Source: Gongronella butleri (taxonomy: Eukaryota; Mucoromycota; Mucoromycetes; Mucorales; Cunninghamellaceae). From it: a stretch of DNA of 64,000 nt. Position 1 is the stretch's first letter. Each line of letters opens with the position of its first letter. Below, piece by piece: positions 33,121 through 45,181 of the stretch. The position numbers and the translations under genes were made by a program. The notes under the pieces are model-generated. The model was not told the origin of the DNA, did no database searches, and saw nothing but the letters and a program-made list of their open reading frames with translations. The stretch is from the NCBI GenBank assembly GCA_025201375.1, contig JAIWZP010000016.1:434001-498000 (forward strand), given 5' to 3'.

Positions 33121-35404
33121 TCACCTTGTCTTGCAGTTGATCCAGGATGCCCCCCGTCGCAAAAGCCCTAGTCCGGATGGCCTCCCCTTTGAGCTGTACA
33201 TCTGGCTCTTTGCGGAAAACCCCGCTGCCCTCGATCTGTTCTCGCGTGTGATGTCCAATGCCTTGGATGGTGCCATTCCCCCGACTTGGCAGCAGACAAA
33301 AATGATCTTGTTGTACAAAAAAGGAGACGCCAAGGACCTGCGCAACTGGCGACCGCTCTCAATGATCAATTGCGATGCTAAAATGTTCACGCGAATGCTG
33401 GCCGACCGATTGCGCCACCCTCTCACTCGCATGCTGCATCCTGCACAAACTGGTTATGTTGCAGGTCGCCACATTTCGTCGCATGGATGGGTCGCCCAGG
33501 CCCTCATGGAACACCAACGTCAAGTCGAAAAATCACGCATCATCTTGCGCAGCACTTGGGTCATGGCCTGCTTGGACCAGGAAAAAGCCTACGATCGCAT
33601 GCACCCTGATTATATGGCAGACGCGCTCCGTCGATTTGGTTTCCCGAAAAAGATGATCGATACCCTACAAACGCTTCTTTTCGGCACTAATGTCACGCTG
33701 TCCATCAATGGGTTCCAAGCGGCGCCTTTCCGCCAGGCTCGAGGCCTTCGTCAAGGTGACCCGCTGTCCCCTTTGCTCTTCGACCTCATGATTGAACCAT
33801 TCATCCGCACCGTTATCAATGAGCAGTCCATCAAGGGATTGGCACCCTTTTCAAGGCGCCGCCACAGCAAAAGTCCCAATGCTCGCTCCGACCATCACGT
33901 CAAAATTATGGCATATGCTGACGATGTGGCTGTTTTACTGCAAAAACCGGACGAATGGACGACACTCATGGCCATCTTTGACAAATATGCAAGAGCATCC
34001 AATGCGCGACTCAATGTCCACAAGACGGAGATGATTTCCCTCAGTGGAGAGCCTTTACCCTCTTGGAGGCACGTTCGACACGTCACTGGGACCCAGTGGC
34101 ATGACAAACAATCCCCGAAAGCTGCAAAATACCTTGGATTTCCCCCGTATTCGAGCGCCAAGCAATTGGACGCGTTTTTGGACGACATCACCACCAAAGT
34201 GAACACGCAATGCAAGATCCACAAAATGCGCCACATGTCCATCCGCGGCGCAAGCCTGGTCACCAATGCCATGATCCTATCCAAGGTCTGGCACGTCGTG
34301 CGCGTAACGCCTGTCCCGCTCAAATGGCTACAAAAGATCCGCTCCCTTGCCCGCTCCCTGCTTTTGCCTTTTAGCGTCACTCCATCATGGGACGTGGTCA
34401 CCCTGCCCAAGGATGAGGGAGGCCTAGGCGCCATTGATCCCGCGTTGCAGCAAATCGCGCTCCAAGCACACCTCTACAAGCGATTTATGAAAGACCCCGA
34501 CAACACGACGGACCCCATGCTTTCTTTCTTTGGGGCCGTATTCCATCGCGCCTATGGCGACGTCGACATGATCACGGCGGCCACCCTCGGCCCCCCGCGC
34601 GATACCCACAAGTTCCCTTGGCAAGCCCGGCTGGAATTGGCTCTCAAAGTCTTCCGTCAGGCTCCAGGCTGGGTGCAAGACGCGTCCACGCGCAAGATAT
34701 CCATACACACGCCCCTTTTCTTCAAGCCCGTCCCGCTCAGCAAAGTCACGCCACGCATAATTCGCCACGCCCTCCATCCACGCTTCCAAAACGACTCAAT
34801 TGAGCAGCCAGGTCGGCTGATGCGCCTAGATTGCGATCGCCGCGACTCGAGACGCATCTGGCGACACCATGACATCGCCCACAACACCTGTACCATATGG
34901 TGGCGCCTCCTCACAGAGTGCCTGCCCACCGCCGCCCATATGTACAAACGCCGTCATCGCGATCTCCCGACGTCCACCTGCCGTTTTTGCCCCGATCCCA
35001 TGGAAAACGACCTCCATTTCTTGTTTGATTGTCCCCCCAAGCACGAGATATGGACCAAGCAGCAGCGGACGCACGGTGTACAAGTCTCGGATGTCAACAT
35101 CAAGTTTTGGCTCCGTCGCCCCTCCCTTTGCCCCGATGATCTCATTCCTTTGTTCAATTCTTCCATTCTCGCCGTCTGGCAACACCACTTTGACGTTGTC
35201 CGGCCACTGATTGAAGCATCCCGCACAGGCTAATCGACCCCCCCTCACCCACTCCCCACCGTCACACTCCTGTCTTTTGGCCATTTGGCCTTTTCCCCCC
35301 TTCCTTGTTTTTTTCTCTTTCTCTCCCCCTCCCCTGACCCGTAATTGTTCTGTTTTTTCTCGTATGATTAACGAATCTCCATTAAAAGTTAATCATCATA
35401 CAAA
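33121..35404 (+). mobile_element. 5'-truncated non-LTR retrotransposon (LINE)
   Basis: One long open frame to the stop at 35233 encodes a LINE reverse transcriptase. Visible are the SPSPDGLPFELY start of the RT domain, NWRPLSMINCDAK, the CLDQEKAYDR block, RQGDPLSPLLFDL, the catalytic YADD (about 33915), thumb-like segments and a C-terminal CCHC-type motif (CRFCP...HFLFDCP). No endonuclease domain precedes it, and the frame runs into repeat R at the left with no ATG, so this is a 5'-truncated insertion. The RT frame itself has no stop, suggesting a young copy. A pyrimidine-rich 3' UTR ends around CATACAAAAAAT. Confidence 0.92.
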
Positions 35405-35800
35405 AAATCTTGCTAGTGGACACGACAGCGCGGGTCTATAAGCGCGTTTTTCCTGTGCAAATCGTTGATGAATTTAAACTTATTTCGCTCATTGCTCGCC
35501 AACGAGCGGATCGATGGCGCTCTTTCTGGGCATTTTCGTCGTTTTCACCAAGCGCCGCATCTTGAGTGCAAGTTTGGTCTCATTTGGCCAACCCATTTTT
35601 TCGATTTCTTCTCAGCCGTCCAAATCAGCTGGGTTTTTTTTTATTTGCATGCACCGCGCGCAAATGACCTTTGATGGCAGCCTGTTTCCTCTACTTGAGG
35701 TTTCTAGTTCGCCTTTTCACGTTGCAACTTGGTTTTCAGTGCGACATTGCTTGATTGCCCAGCCGCCGTCATTTTTTGTTAAAATGAACCATTTAAAGAG
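35405..35800 (+). repeat. Dispersed repeat family R, copy R5, right part
   Basis: Resumes at CTTGCTAGTGGACACG and continues through TTGCTCGCCAACGAGC and GTGCAAGTTTGGT, matching R2 from about 23446 onward. About 355 bp of R present in other copies are missing at the LINE site. Confidence 0.7.
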
Positions 35801-36593
35801 CATCTCTGGACAAACATGTTTATATGATCCCAAATTTGAAAGTGATGAAAAGAGAGCCATGCAACCAACGGTGTAAAATTTTCTCAATAATTGAATTATT
35901 ACAACCCTGTGATATTTGCGATATTTCTCGCAAATCACCACCAAACCAGCCAGGTCAACGAATTACTCGTACGGATGATGGATACTGAGCTTTAAAATGA
36001 AAGCTGCTTGCTTTTTTCGTACTCTGCACAGCTCGTGATGCGAGAGATTCTCGGAGCAGCAATGATGCGTCCGCGAAAAAAGAAAGGCACGAGCCACGCT
36101 TCTACGCATATTTGAAAATTCCACCCTATGGATTGGGGCGCGCTTCAGGGACACGACACGACAAAGGCCTACTGTAGATAGTGCATCTTTGAGCGCCGTG
36201 AAGAAGCACTCTTACGTTTGTATTAAAGCAGCATATGGTCGACTTCAGCTTTGTTTTACACTGAGTGACGAATTTGTCGATCGGTGAACTTGAATGTGCG
36301 TCTGCTACGCACGTGCCGCAAAACGTGCAACCATCTCACTTGCAAGCAATGCCACTTTCAGATACTTTATCATGCGATTAATGCCTCAATTGACGCGAAA
36401 ATTGACGCTTTGAAGGTAAAGTGTAAAATCACGGTTTCCAATTCATTTTGTGCCACTCATCTCCTTTTCTTTCATTCCCAATGTGCCGTTGTGATGTCTC
36501 AGGCAAGTCAAGTTAGTGAATGGCGTGAATTTTGCCTGGGCAGCGGTTCATTCTTTTTTACAAAATAAAACGGGATATCCTGTGAAGTTTTAT
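35801..36593. other. Intergenic, 3' of the aspartyl protease
   Basis: No supportable gene. Contains one TACTGTA motif near 36171 and AT-rich sequence. Confidence 0.4.
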
Positions 36594-38066
36594 TTATTTT
36601 GAGCGAGCGATTTGGAATTGGATGTTCACGGGGTCAAAGACTACGTAGTGGTACTTTAGGAAGGAGGTGCCTAGGATGGTGAGTCCCATGCGGTTGCCAT
36701 AGTTGACGACGCTTGACAAGCAAGTGCCATTGTTGAAAAGTTTGCCAAGATGCATCGACTCGGGCGGCACCTCAAACACCTTGCCGGCGAGACTAACGCG
36801 GAAGGGCGGCAGGCCCGTCGTGTTGCAGTCCATCGAGTACATGCCGCCTTGCCAAGGCGTCGCGTTGTAAATGGCGGCAAATTGGTCGGCCAAGGGGCCA
36901 GGGAAGATCAGACTGCTCGACCCCGTGTCCAGGATCACGTCCGATGCGTCCGCTACCTTTTGGTCACCAGCGCTCATGCTGTCGGCCTTGGCGAGCCAAA
37001 AGCCTAAAACAAAACGCGTCAGAATTCAGTTAAATGGCTCTTTTACTTTTTTTGGAAATCAATGCTTACCTCTTGTGTCATTCACCTTGACCGTCGTCAG
37101 CTCACCATCAATGTGATCTTTATTGTAGCCTCCAAAGATGAATTCTACAAAAAAAAAACAGTAGAAGGGATGAGCAAAAAAAAAAAAAAAAAAAAAAGAC
37201 GCGTTTTTTACCGCCACTCGCGTTGTTTCGACCGAGATGCACGCCAAACACGGGGTCTTTGATGAGTCCTTGTTTAATCATATTGTCGACCGGCACAATG
37301 GTGCCCTCCACAAAGGCCAAGTTCGTCAAACCCAGACCAATGAGGCCTGTGAGGTTGACACTCTGCTGGAACACCTCTGAAACGTTGGTTGCGACCTCGA
37401 CAAGCTGGTGCTTGATGTGCTTGCCGGCCATGATCAGCGTGTCGAAGCCCACAAAGCCCTCAGACGTTGCATTGTTACCTAAAATACGCGTCAATTCGCG
37501 TATTATTTGATGAGATGAGGCGTGGGTTCTTACCATAAGTCATATTCCAGCGACGATGGTCGTCTTCAAAGGTGGAAGATGCATTGGGATTGTACAGGTG
37601 GCGCGTCGTCAAATTGCACGAAGGGCACATGGTCGATGCCAACCAAAAATCAGCGCTACCACTGCAAGAACAACGGCAATGAGCAACCTTTTTTCTTTTT
37701 TTTTGCTTTTTCTGCGTTTGCCTACGTGTCAAAGTTGATGACGACATCCTGGGGAGGTGTGCCGATCTGCACCTTGCCATAGTATACCGAGTCGCTGTAC
37801 ATATTTGCCATTTCCATGACACCGGGGCCCGTGTCGCCTCCATCGTGGTCATTTTCATCGTTGTCCTCCGGTCCGCGCGCGACGAGGTTGTGATCATTGG
37901 CTGGCATGAGGTGCCTGGCATAGCGAGCACGCATGTGAGCAATGTTTTTGATGGGGTCAGCGTTGCGATTGATCAAAATCGGCACCGAAAGTGTATTTTC
38001 AATGGGGATGCATGACGCGCTATGCGCAAGTACCGTGGCAAACGCCAGTGTTGTCAGAAACTTCAT
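36594..38066 (-). CDS. Secreted pepsin-like aspartyl protease
   Basis: Exons 37726-38066, 37534-37661, 37212-37478, 37070-37144 and 36594-37003 encode 406 residues. MKFLTTLAFATVLAHSASC is a signal peptide, followed by an acidic propeptide-like region (GPEDNDENDHDGG) and the mature A1-family fold. The first catalytic motif DTGS is at residues 113-116 (INFDTGSADFWLAS), the second DTGS at about 296 (VILDTGSSSLIF). YYGKVQIGTPPQ, GLIGLGL, FGGYN and ILGTSFLKYHYVVFD are in family order. Both aspartates are intact, so the enzyme should be active after secretion. No GPI signal or long Ser/Thr tail follows, so it is probably soluble. Sits within the repeat-rich island. Confidence 0.93.
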
Positions 38067-38106
38067 TTTTTTCTTTTTGGAAAGAAAATGGCAATTGACA
38101 CGGGGG

Positions 38107-38113
38107 TTTTATA
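38107..38113 (-). promoter_or_regulatory. TATA box of the aspartyl protease
   Basis: TATAAAA on the minus strand, about 41 nt upstream of the start codon. Confidence 0.55.
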
Positions 38114-39454
38114 TCTTTTTTTTTTCTGCGCGCTCCCAATGACCCTGTGCGTCATTTTTTTTCTGGCTTTGTGCAGAAGTCTATTTTTACCAAGATTTTG
38201 GTGCTGCATGAAAAGTAAGAAAAAAAAAAGGAAGCGGTGGAATTGTCCGTCGCACGGATGATCCTCTGTGGCGGATCCAGGGTTGCAAGCGTCATTTTCG
38301 ATCCGACACGGGCACCTACTTTGGCGCGCGCAGGGTGTGCGTCATTGCTCTGAATTTGTGCTTAGCCGCCAATGGCGTCGAAGGTGGATTTTCTTTTTCC
38401 AGAGATTCCATTTTGGCTTTGAAAGTGACGAACGTATGAAAATGGCACTAATCCCGATCCGGAAACCACGCGTTGCCACACCAATGACCATTGGCGCCGA
38501 CGCGCCACCTGACTCGCTCCCCTGCCTCCTCCTCTGGCTGCGGTGGTCTCATCATTTGCGTGACACACACGCGTTGTATTTTTTTTTTTCGTGCCAAATG
38601 CGGTACGACATTCTGCATCTCGGGCACGCCGGACCGCCAAAAAAGAACACGCCCAACGTCGGCACCCCGCCCGTGACGCAAAACCATCAAGAGCAGCACA
38701 ACTTTTTTTTTCTATTCCCTGGTTCCCCAAAATCCCCTTTTTCACGAATTCACCCGCTAGCATAATAATCTAGTCCAACTTTGGTCTGTGGATAGGCGTA
38801 GCCTCACGGGCGCGACAATGCGCCAAGTGTCCATGAGCCTGGTCGGCGACCACTTTGGTCATCTCGAACGCTTAGAATGGCTTAAACGCGCGTAAACGGC
38901 CATGTGCAACGAGATTTGGTCGATTGCACCGAGTTTACAACACGTCCGCGGTTTCTTTTGGGACACTGGTGACCACTGGCAATGGCCATGCTACAAAAAT
39001 AAGGGGGACTTGACGGCCAATGAAAAGCGTATGTTTATTTTCAGGTGGGAAACGGTTAGTTTTACCCTGGACTCCATGACTTCGAACCACCCCGACGCAC
39101 CAGAAAGCTTGGAATCATTGATTTCTTCACAAATAAAGCAAAGCCATTTACATGGGAGAATCTCTGGCGAGGCCAAATAGGCGATGTCTCGTTCGGCATA
39201 CATCCTAGTACGTGCAGTGGCAAATACGCGTAGCATAGATCTCAAGGTGCAATTGAATTGCATCTGATGACACCGCCATCGTACTTTTTTCATAAGCCGT
39301 GCGATCAATAAGTTCATTGACGAGAATATTGTAAAAAGATCACTTTTTATTATTTTTCTTTTTTGTCGATGGCTGCACAATCTGCAAAGACCAATTGACT
39401 GGTTGAGCCAGCGAATTTCTCGCTCTCTCTTCAAATGAGCCCACTTTTGGGAAG
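38114..39454. other. Intergenic with a possible F-box/LRR gene relic
   Basis: Around 38770-39040 (+) broken frames read VSMSLVGDHFGHLERLEWL and, in another frame, EIWSIAPSLQHVRGFFW, which resemble leucine-rich repeats of fungal F-box proteins. Stops separate them and no complete gene can be built. The rest holds nothing supportable. Confidence 0.25.
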
Positions 39455-40680
39455 TTGTGGTCACTGGATGGCGCGCAATCACTAGTTTAAAAATCACGGA
39501 TTTTCCAAGGGGGAGCACTCATGGAGTTGAAAAGGGTCAAATTTAGGTCTTCAGATCGTCATGCCATTCAACCACAAGGTAAACGCGCTCTGATAATGGA
39601 TGGAAATCAAGTAAAACCCAGCGGTCCATTGACTGGTTTTGGCATAAAATCCATTTCAGGTCTTATTTTCGTTTCAAGGTCAGTTCAACGAAAAATGTCT
39701 GTATCTCTGCGAAACTTAAACCATCAGAAAAAGCATGGCTTGCTGCGTATGTAGATATTAATGATCTATGAAAAAAGCGATTTATTGGCAATTTCGATGC
39801 GGTTTCAAAACCATAGGTAATCTCCGACGCGTGATGAACCGCGTCACGCGTCGATTGACACGCGTCTGTTCCTTATGAAATCCATGCATCCGGAGTGTCT
39901 CTTGCTAATGGACGCGTTTGCGCGCGCCTACGGACGCGTTTTTCACACACAATTTGCAGTTGAAATTTAAGCTAAAATCAGCCATTGCTCGCCAACCAGC
40001 ATGTCGATCTTTGTCTTTTTTTATCGTTTTTGTCGGTTTCCCGAAGGCGACTATCAGGTGTGCAAGTTTGGTGGAATTCTGGAGACCCATTTTTCGAATT
40101 TTGGTTTGAGAGTTCCCTCCGGCTGATTTTTTGAACAGCATGTGGTGCGCGTCACGCACGACTGATCGTCGTAAATTGAAGCTCCCTCGAGGTTTTCAGC
40201 TCGTCCGTTCGCTTACAGACGCGTTTGGCTCCTTTCCCATGCCTGGGTGGCGAGTAACATTACGATAGATCGCTAAAACAAAAACCTATAATATGAGTGT
40301 ACACTGAGCTTGTTCAAATGATTTCAAACTAGTACCAGTGGATATTTAAGACAACGCACCATCTGGGGCAAGCTCTCAAAAGATCATCGACTAGGTGATA
40401 CTTGCGATATTCGCGCGTCCATTGCGTGCAAACGTGTCTTTTGCATCCAACTTGCCGAGATTTCAGTCGATTCTCCTTGGAACAAATGTGTTTCACTGTC
40501 ACGTCGACCTGATTTCAATTGGGAGGCAAAATTCACTGATGCTTGATGCCGTGGTTGCCGAGATCGGCTTATTTCGCGCTTGAAAATCAACCCTAATCTT
40601 GTTCAAGAACAGACATTGAACTCTCAGTCTTTGCATGCTCAATTTGTGCATGCCAAAGGGACAATGATCCAAGTTTGACG
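39455..40680 (+). repeat. Dispersed repeat family R, copy R4 (interrupted)
   Basis: Starts CTGGATGGCGCGCAATCAC, with GATTTTCCAAGGGGGAGC and the perfect hairpin arms GACGCGTG / CACGCGTC at about 39825-39851. Matches R2 to about 40250, is interrupted by some 295 bp unrelated to R2, and resumes at TTGATGCCGTGGTTGCCG (about 40544). Confidence 0.8.
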
Positions 40681-41241
40681 GAAATTGGATCACTGTGGCG
40701 CGAACATTGCCCATATTTTTGCTGTCAGAGTGCAGAAACAAGCAAAAAAATACCAAAAGTTTAAATCGTGCTCAATCTGCTGCCCTTACTTTATAAGCCT
40801 TACTTTTTAGTTTTTGCCGTATTCCGTGTAGTGTCTTTGGAAATGAATAAAAACTTAATTAAAAAATGTGAAAGGAAAAGCATAAACGTCCATTTTATCC
40901 AAAACCAAGCAAAATCTTTGTAAAGGGCAAAGCAAGACGACAAACGATCAGCAGCGAGGGATCCGCGTCAGAGGTTTGTTGACTTCAGCGGGGATGTAAA
41001 AAATAGCAACTCGTCGCAAAAAAATCCTGGGGAAATCTTATTCAAAATTTGCCATTTTTGATTTTTGTGTGAGGCGGAGCCTGCATAAATTCACAAATGG
41101 CAGAACATATACAAATGAAATCCCTTTTCAGCAGGATTTTTTCTATAAGGTGTTCTCAAAAAAGGGTTGCGGAGGGCGTTTTTTCGTCCAATTTCCCCCC
41201 CTTTTTTTTTTATTTCTTTGTTCCCTTTCTTTGTTGTCACC
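40681..41241. other. Intergenic upstream of PARN
   Basis: No supportable gene; contains the PARN promoter region with a T run just before the start codon. Confidence 0.4.
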
Positions 41242-43397
41242 ATGGAGATCTATTGCAGCGACTTTGCGGGGAAACTGTCTGTGATCAAAGAAGCCATCGA
41301 TGGGTGCGACTATATGGCCATCGACACAGAGCTCTCTGGTAAAAAAAAAAAAAAAAAAAATCGCGTCTTTTGTTAAATGGGGCACCGCTCTTTTCGCAAG
41401 AAAGAGCATAAAGAACTGATCTGGGGCCCTTGTTTTGTTCGTTTTTAGGCCTTCATCGCCCTGCGGGACGCGCGGATCACCTTCAGACGCGTGATTTCCG
41501 ATACCAAGAGCTAAAGGAGGCGTCGGAGCGGTTCATTGTGGTGCAATTTGGTCTGTGCACGTTCCGGTGGGACGAGCCATCCGGCAGGTACATGGCGCAG
41601 CCGTTCAATTTTTACGTCTTCCCAAAGGGCCTGTTCATGCGCTCGGGCCCGAGCCGCGTCTTCCATGTCCAAGCGCAGGCATTTGAGTTTCTCGCCAAGC
41701 AAGCCTTTGATTTCAACAAGGTTCGAATTCATCCAAAAAAAAAAAAAAAAAGAATGGAAAGGAGGGCACGTCGGTGAGCCACGCGTCGCTGACGCGTCTT
41801 TTTTTTCATTTTCTGGCTTTTAGTGGGTATACCAAGGGATCCCATACCTGACGCGCGACGAAGAGGCGGCCTTTGTTGCCGAGCGGCGCCGCCTGATGAA
41901 CGACGAGATGCCGGATATCCACGTGGATGAAAAGGAACGCCCCTTTTTGGCATCCGTCAAGTAAAAAGAAAAAAGCGCAAAAAAATTAGCGCGTTCGTCT
42001 CATTTGCCCTTTTTTTTTAGTGAGCGTGTGCAGGCCTGGCTGGATGACAAGGACAAAAAGCACAACTACATCAACGTTGTGGCCGGCAATGCGTATCAGC
42101 GACGGCTCGTGTATCAAGAAATCCGCAAAAAGTAAGATTTGAAGTTCAAAACGCGACGCGGTCTCACCATTGACGCGTTTTTTGACGTGTCATTTTTGTT
42201 TCTTAGCTTCCCTGGCCTGTCCACACAAGGTCGCAAGGGGTTCATTTGCATCATGAAGCTGACTGCCGAGGACCAAGAAAAGCGCAACAAGGAAAAGGAG
42301 CAATTACTCGAGGCAAGATGGCCCCCCCGCTAAAAAAAACAATGAGCGGATTGAGCAAGCACTGACGCGCCCAATTGTCATTCCATCACTTTTTAGAAGG
42401 ACCGCCTCGAAGCAGTTGGCTTTCGCCAGGTGATTGATTGGATTTCCGAGGCCAAGAAGCCGCTTGTGGGCCACAACATGCTTCTCGACATTTCGCACGT
42501 CATTGGCCAATTCATCCAGCCGCTGCCCGAGACGCGGCACGAGTTCAAGGAGCTGATCCATGACCTTTTCCCCATGTACATTGTGCAAATGACAAGAAAA
42601 AGTTGCAAAAAAAGCGCGTCTTTGCTGACTCGTTTTCTATTCTAGCATCGTCGATACCAAGTACATTGCAGCCTCTCGCTCAGAATTCACGGTAAAGAGC
42701 ACCTCTTGGCACCTCATTTCGCTGTTGCGCGGTTTGCTCATTGTTCTTTTTGTATGTATGTGTTTTTTTTTTTTTTTGTAGGAAATCATGTCGTGCGGCA
42801 CGGATCTGGACAATTTGCGATTTGAGACGAGCCGTAGCGAGTTTAAGAACCCGCGCATTGGTAAGAAAGGACCTGAGGGAGAGGGGGCACTGACGATGTT
42901 AACATGGTCCTTTTTTTTTTTATGAAAAAGATGCACAATACCACCGGTACATGATGGGCAAATCGCACGAGGCCGGCTACGACGCGTACATCACGGGTTG
43001 CGCGTTCATCAAGCTCATGTCGTACCTCAGTGAGTCCCTTTTGAGTGTGAATTGGGCGACCGCTCATGGATTATTTTTTTTTTTTTTGATAGCGCCCGGT
43101 GTATCTTTCAAGGAAGAGCAAGAGGATGAAGAAGAGGATGCATCTGTGCCTGCCGATACTCAAAAAGAGGAGCAGGACAAGGATGGCTACTCGGACAGCG
43201 ATACCCAAGAGGACTTGGATGGCGACGAAGTGTACAATTATGGATCAACGCGTGTTCCGTTGCTGGATGATGCGCAGCAGATGACACCTGTGCTGCAAGA
43301 CGTTGTCAACAAGCTCATCCAGGCACGCACCGTGTACCAATATTTTGATTTGCTCAGCGACGATGCCGGTAAACGCGGGTGAATTGGCGCTTTTTTG

Positions 43398-43437
<40 letters not shown>

Positions 43438-43701
43438 GCACTCAACGTCTCTTTTTTAGCCTTAATCAGCAAGCCGAATACGTTCATTGTGGGTGCGCCA
43501 GGGGCGACGTTGGCGCCGCATCTGGATGAGATCACGGCGGAGCTCGGCCATTATATCATTGAGCCGCACAAGGACGAAACGACGATTGTTGCCTTTCAGC
43601 GCGTGACTGTTGCGCCGCAAGTGATTGTACAAAGCCTCAAGGATGGTCTGCGTCTTGCTCTGGATAGAGACATTGATGTGCAGTGTGCATGCAGCGACTG
43701 A
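41242..43701 (+). CDS. PARN: Poly(A)-specific ribonuclease PARN
   Basis: DEDD-family 3'-5' deadenylase that trims poly(A) tails of mRNAs and small RNAs. Eleven exons: 41242-41338, 41449-41720, 41824-41960, 42021-42131, 42207-42312, 42397-42575, 42646-42691, 42782-42860, 42931-43029, 43093-43368, 43460-43701; 547 residues, close to family size. The acidic pair Asp28/Glu30 (AIDTELSG) sits at the same residue numbers as in human PARN. QFGLCTF, SFNFYVFP-like FNFYVFPKG, FDFNK, GHNMLLDISH and HEAGYDAYITG follow in order, giving the remaining DEDD residues. An R3H-like segment lies in the middle; a Glu/Asp-rich insert (KEEQEDEEED) precedes the C-terminal RRM-like part. The intron at 42313-42396 uses a GC donor; the intron at 43369-43459 holds a 37-nt A run. 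RPS11 follows 185 bp downstream on the same strand. Confidence 0.94.
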
Positions 43702-43886
43702 GTGGAGCAATGGAAAGGAGGAAAAAATAAAAAAGTGGCTTATGGCGGTGCTTTTGTCCACCCAATCAGATGAGCTGAAAAAATTTTAGGAGCGGACCTT
43801 TTTGCCGGGCGCTTTAAAAGAGGCTCGAAAAATTTTCAAGTTGTTTTGTTCCTCTTTTTCTTCTCTTTCTCTCACTTTTTACGACC

Positions 43887-44655
43887 ATGTCTGAACAAAT
43901 CGAAAAGGCTTACCAAAAGCAACCTGGCATCTTCCAGAACTCCAAGGTCTCGTCCAAGAACAAGCGCTGGTACAAGGAGGTCGGTCTCGGCTTCAAGACC
44001 CCCAAGGAAGCCAAGTTTGGCTCGTACATTGACAAGAAGTGCCCCTTCGTTGGTGAGGTCAACATCCAAGGCCGCATCTTGACCGGTGTTGTTGCCTCCA
44101 CCAAGATGAAGCGCACCATCATCGTCCGCCGTGACTACTTGCACTATGTGCCCAAGTACAACCGTTACGAGAAGCGTCACGCCAACATTGCCGCCCACAT
44201 CTCGCCTGCTTTCGAGAACGCTGGTGTTGAGGCGTAAGTACAAAGGAAAAAAAAAAAAGAGGGGGTGTTTGTGTCGACGCGAGCTTGTCATGAGCCTCGT
44301 CATTGCCACAGTGGCTTGTCATTTAGGGGGGTTGGCCAATGTTGAGCAAGAAATGTTCTTTTTTTGCTCTTTTGGCCACCCCTCCTGGGTGGCTTTTTCC
44401 ACTGTGGCGTGCGTTGCCTTTGTGCTGGTTTCGTTTGTCATGATCGGATGGAGGTAGTTGGTAAGGTGACGGCCTACCAAGCCTTTGATGTCCACAGTGT
44501 ATCTTACACTTCGTCAATTTTTGTGTTTTTTTGTTTGATTTAGTGGTGACATTGTGACCATTGGTCAATGCCGTCCCTTGACCAAGACCGTCCGCTTCAA
44601 CGTGCTCAAGGTCCAAAAGGCCAAGACCACCAACAAGTCCTTCTCCAAGTTCTAA
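43887..44655 (+). CDS. RPS11: 40S ribosomal protein uS17 (RPS11)
   Basis: Exons 43887-44233 and 44544-44655 give 152 residues, matching eukaryotic RPS11 in length and sequence. [36 protein letters not shown], the [16 protein letters not shown] core, [26 protein letters not shown], then [15 protein letters not shown] after splicing. It is part of the small ribosomal subunit. Codon use is visibly biased toward C-ending codons, as in highly expressed genes. The intron is 310 nt, several times longer than the other introns here, and contains a strong hairpin described separately. Confidence 0.97.
44305..44408 (+). ncRNA. Structured RNA candidate in the RPS11 intron
   Basis: A 104-nt hairpin: outer arms GCCACAGTGG (44305-44314) and CCACTGTGGC (44399-44408) pair perfectly. 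A second helix pairs GGGG.TTGGCCAA (44327-44339) with TTTTGGCCACCCC (44370-44382), and GAGCAA pairs with TTGCTC at the tip. The asymmetric internal loops between helices resemble an H/ACA snoRNA pocket, and a shorter hairpin (TTGGTA/TACCAA) with an ACA further on lies downstream in the intron. No clear C/D boxes are seen. Intronic snoRNAs in ribosomal protein genes are well known; class and function are inferred. Confidence 0.5.
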
Positions 44656-45105
44656 GTAAGCCCAAGCCACTTGCCTCTTTTCGTGGTCGCTTTCTTTCTT
44701 TTTTGTTCGGGCTTGATGGGTCCCCCCTATTAGCATCTTGCTCTGCATAGAATAAAAAGGAACTTGCTCCCGCAAGGGATTTTTTTTAAAATAACTACCT
44801 CCTGACGATTTTCCTCGATTGTTCCTGTCAAAATCAGCGCTCCTGATGCACAGACGTGCATTTGCTCCGCCGAATTGGATTTGTATGCAGGGCAGAAGGC
44901 CTGGCATGAGCGGAGTGTGAATAAATGAATAATTGGGTCGCGCTCCCCTATAAATCTGTCCCCTGTTCCTTTTTTCTTTTCGCTTTTTTTTTTTTTTTTT
45001 CCTCCCCACGCACACTCCTTTTTGTCTGACCCTTGGCTATTTTCCCCTTTTTTTTGTCAAGCGTGATTTTTTTATATCTATTCCTTTGAGCTGCCCTATG
45101 CACTC

Positions 45106-45113
45106 TATTTATA
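45106..45113 (+). promoter_or_regulatory. TATA-like box of the spectrin/GAR gene
   Basis: TATTTATA about 70 nt upstream of the start codon at 45182. Confidence 0.35.
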
Positions 45114-45181
45114 CCCGTCCCTTTTTGCTTTTTTACCGGTTGTCTTCGCTCCTTTTTGTGTACTTTTAGACTATTTGCTTG

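Noticed and set aside
44234..44543. C/D-box snoRNA in the RPS11 intron
   Set aside because: I looked for RTGATGA and CTGA boxes near paired ends and found none convincing; the structure fits H/ACA or another hairpin RNA better.
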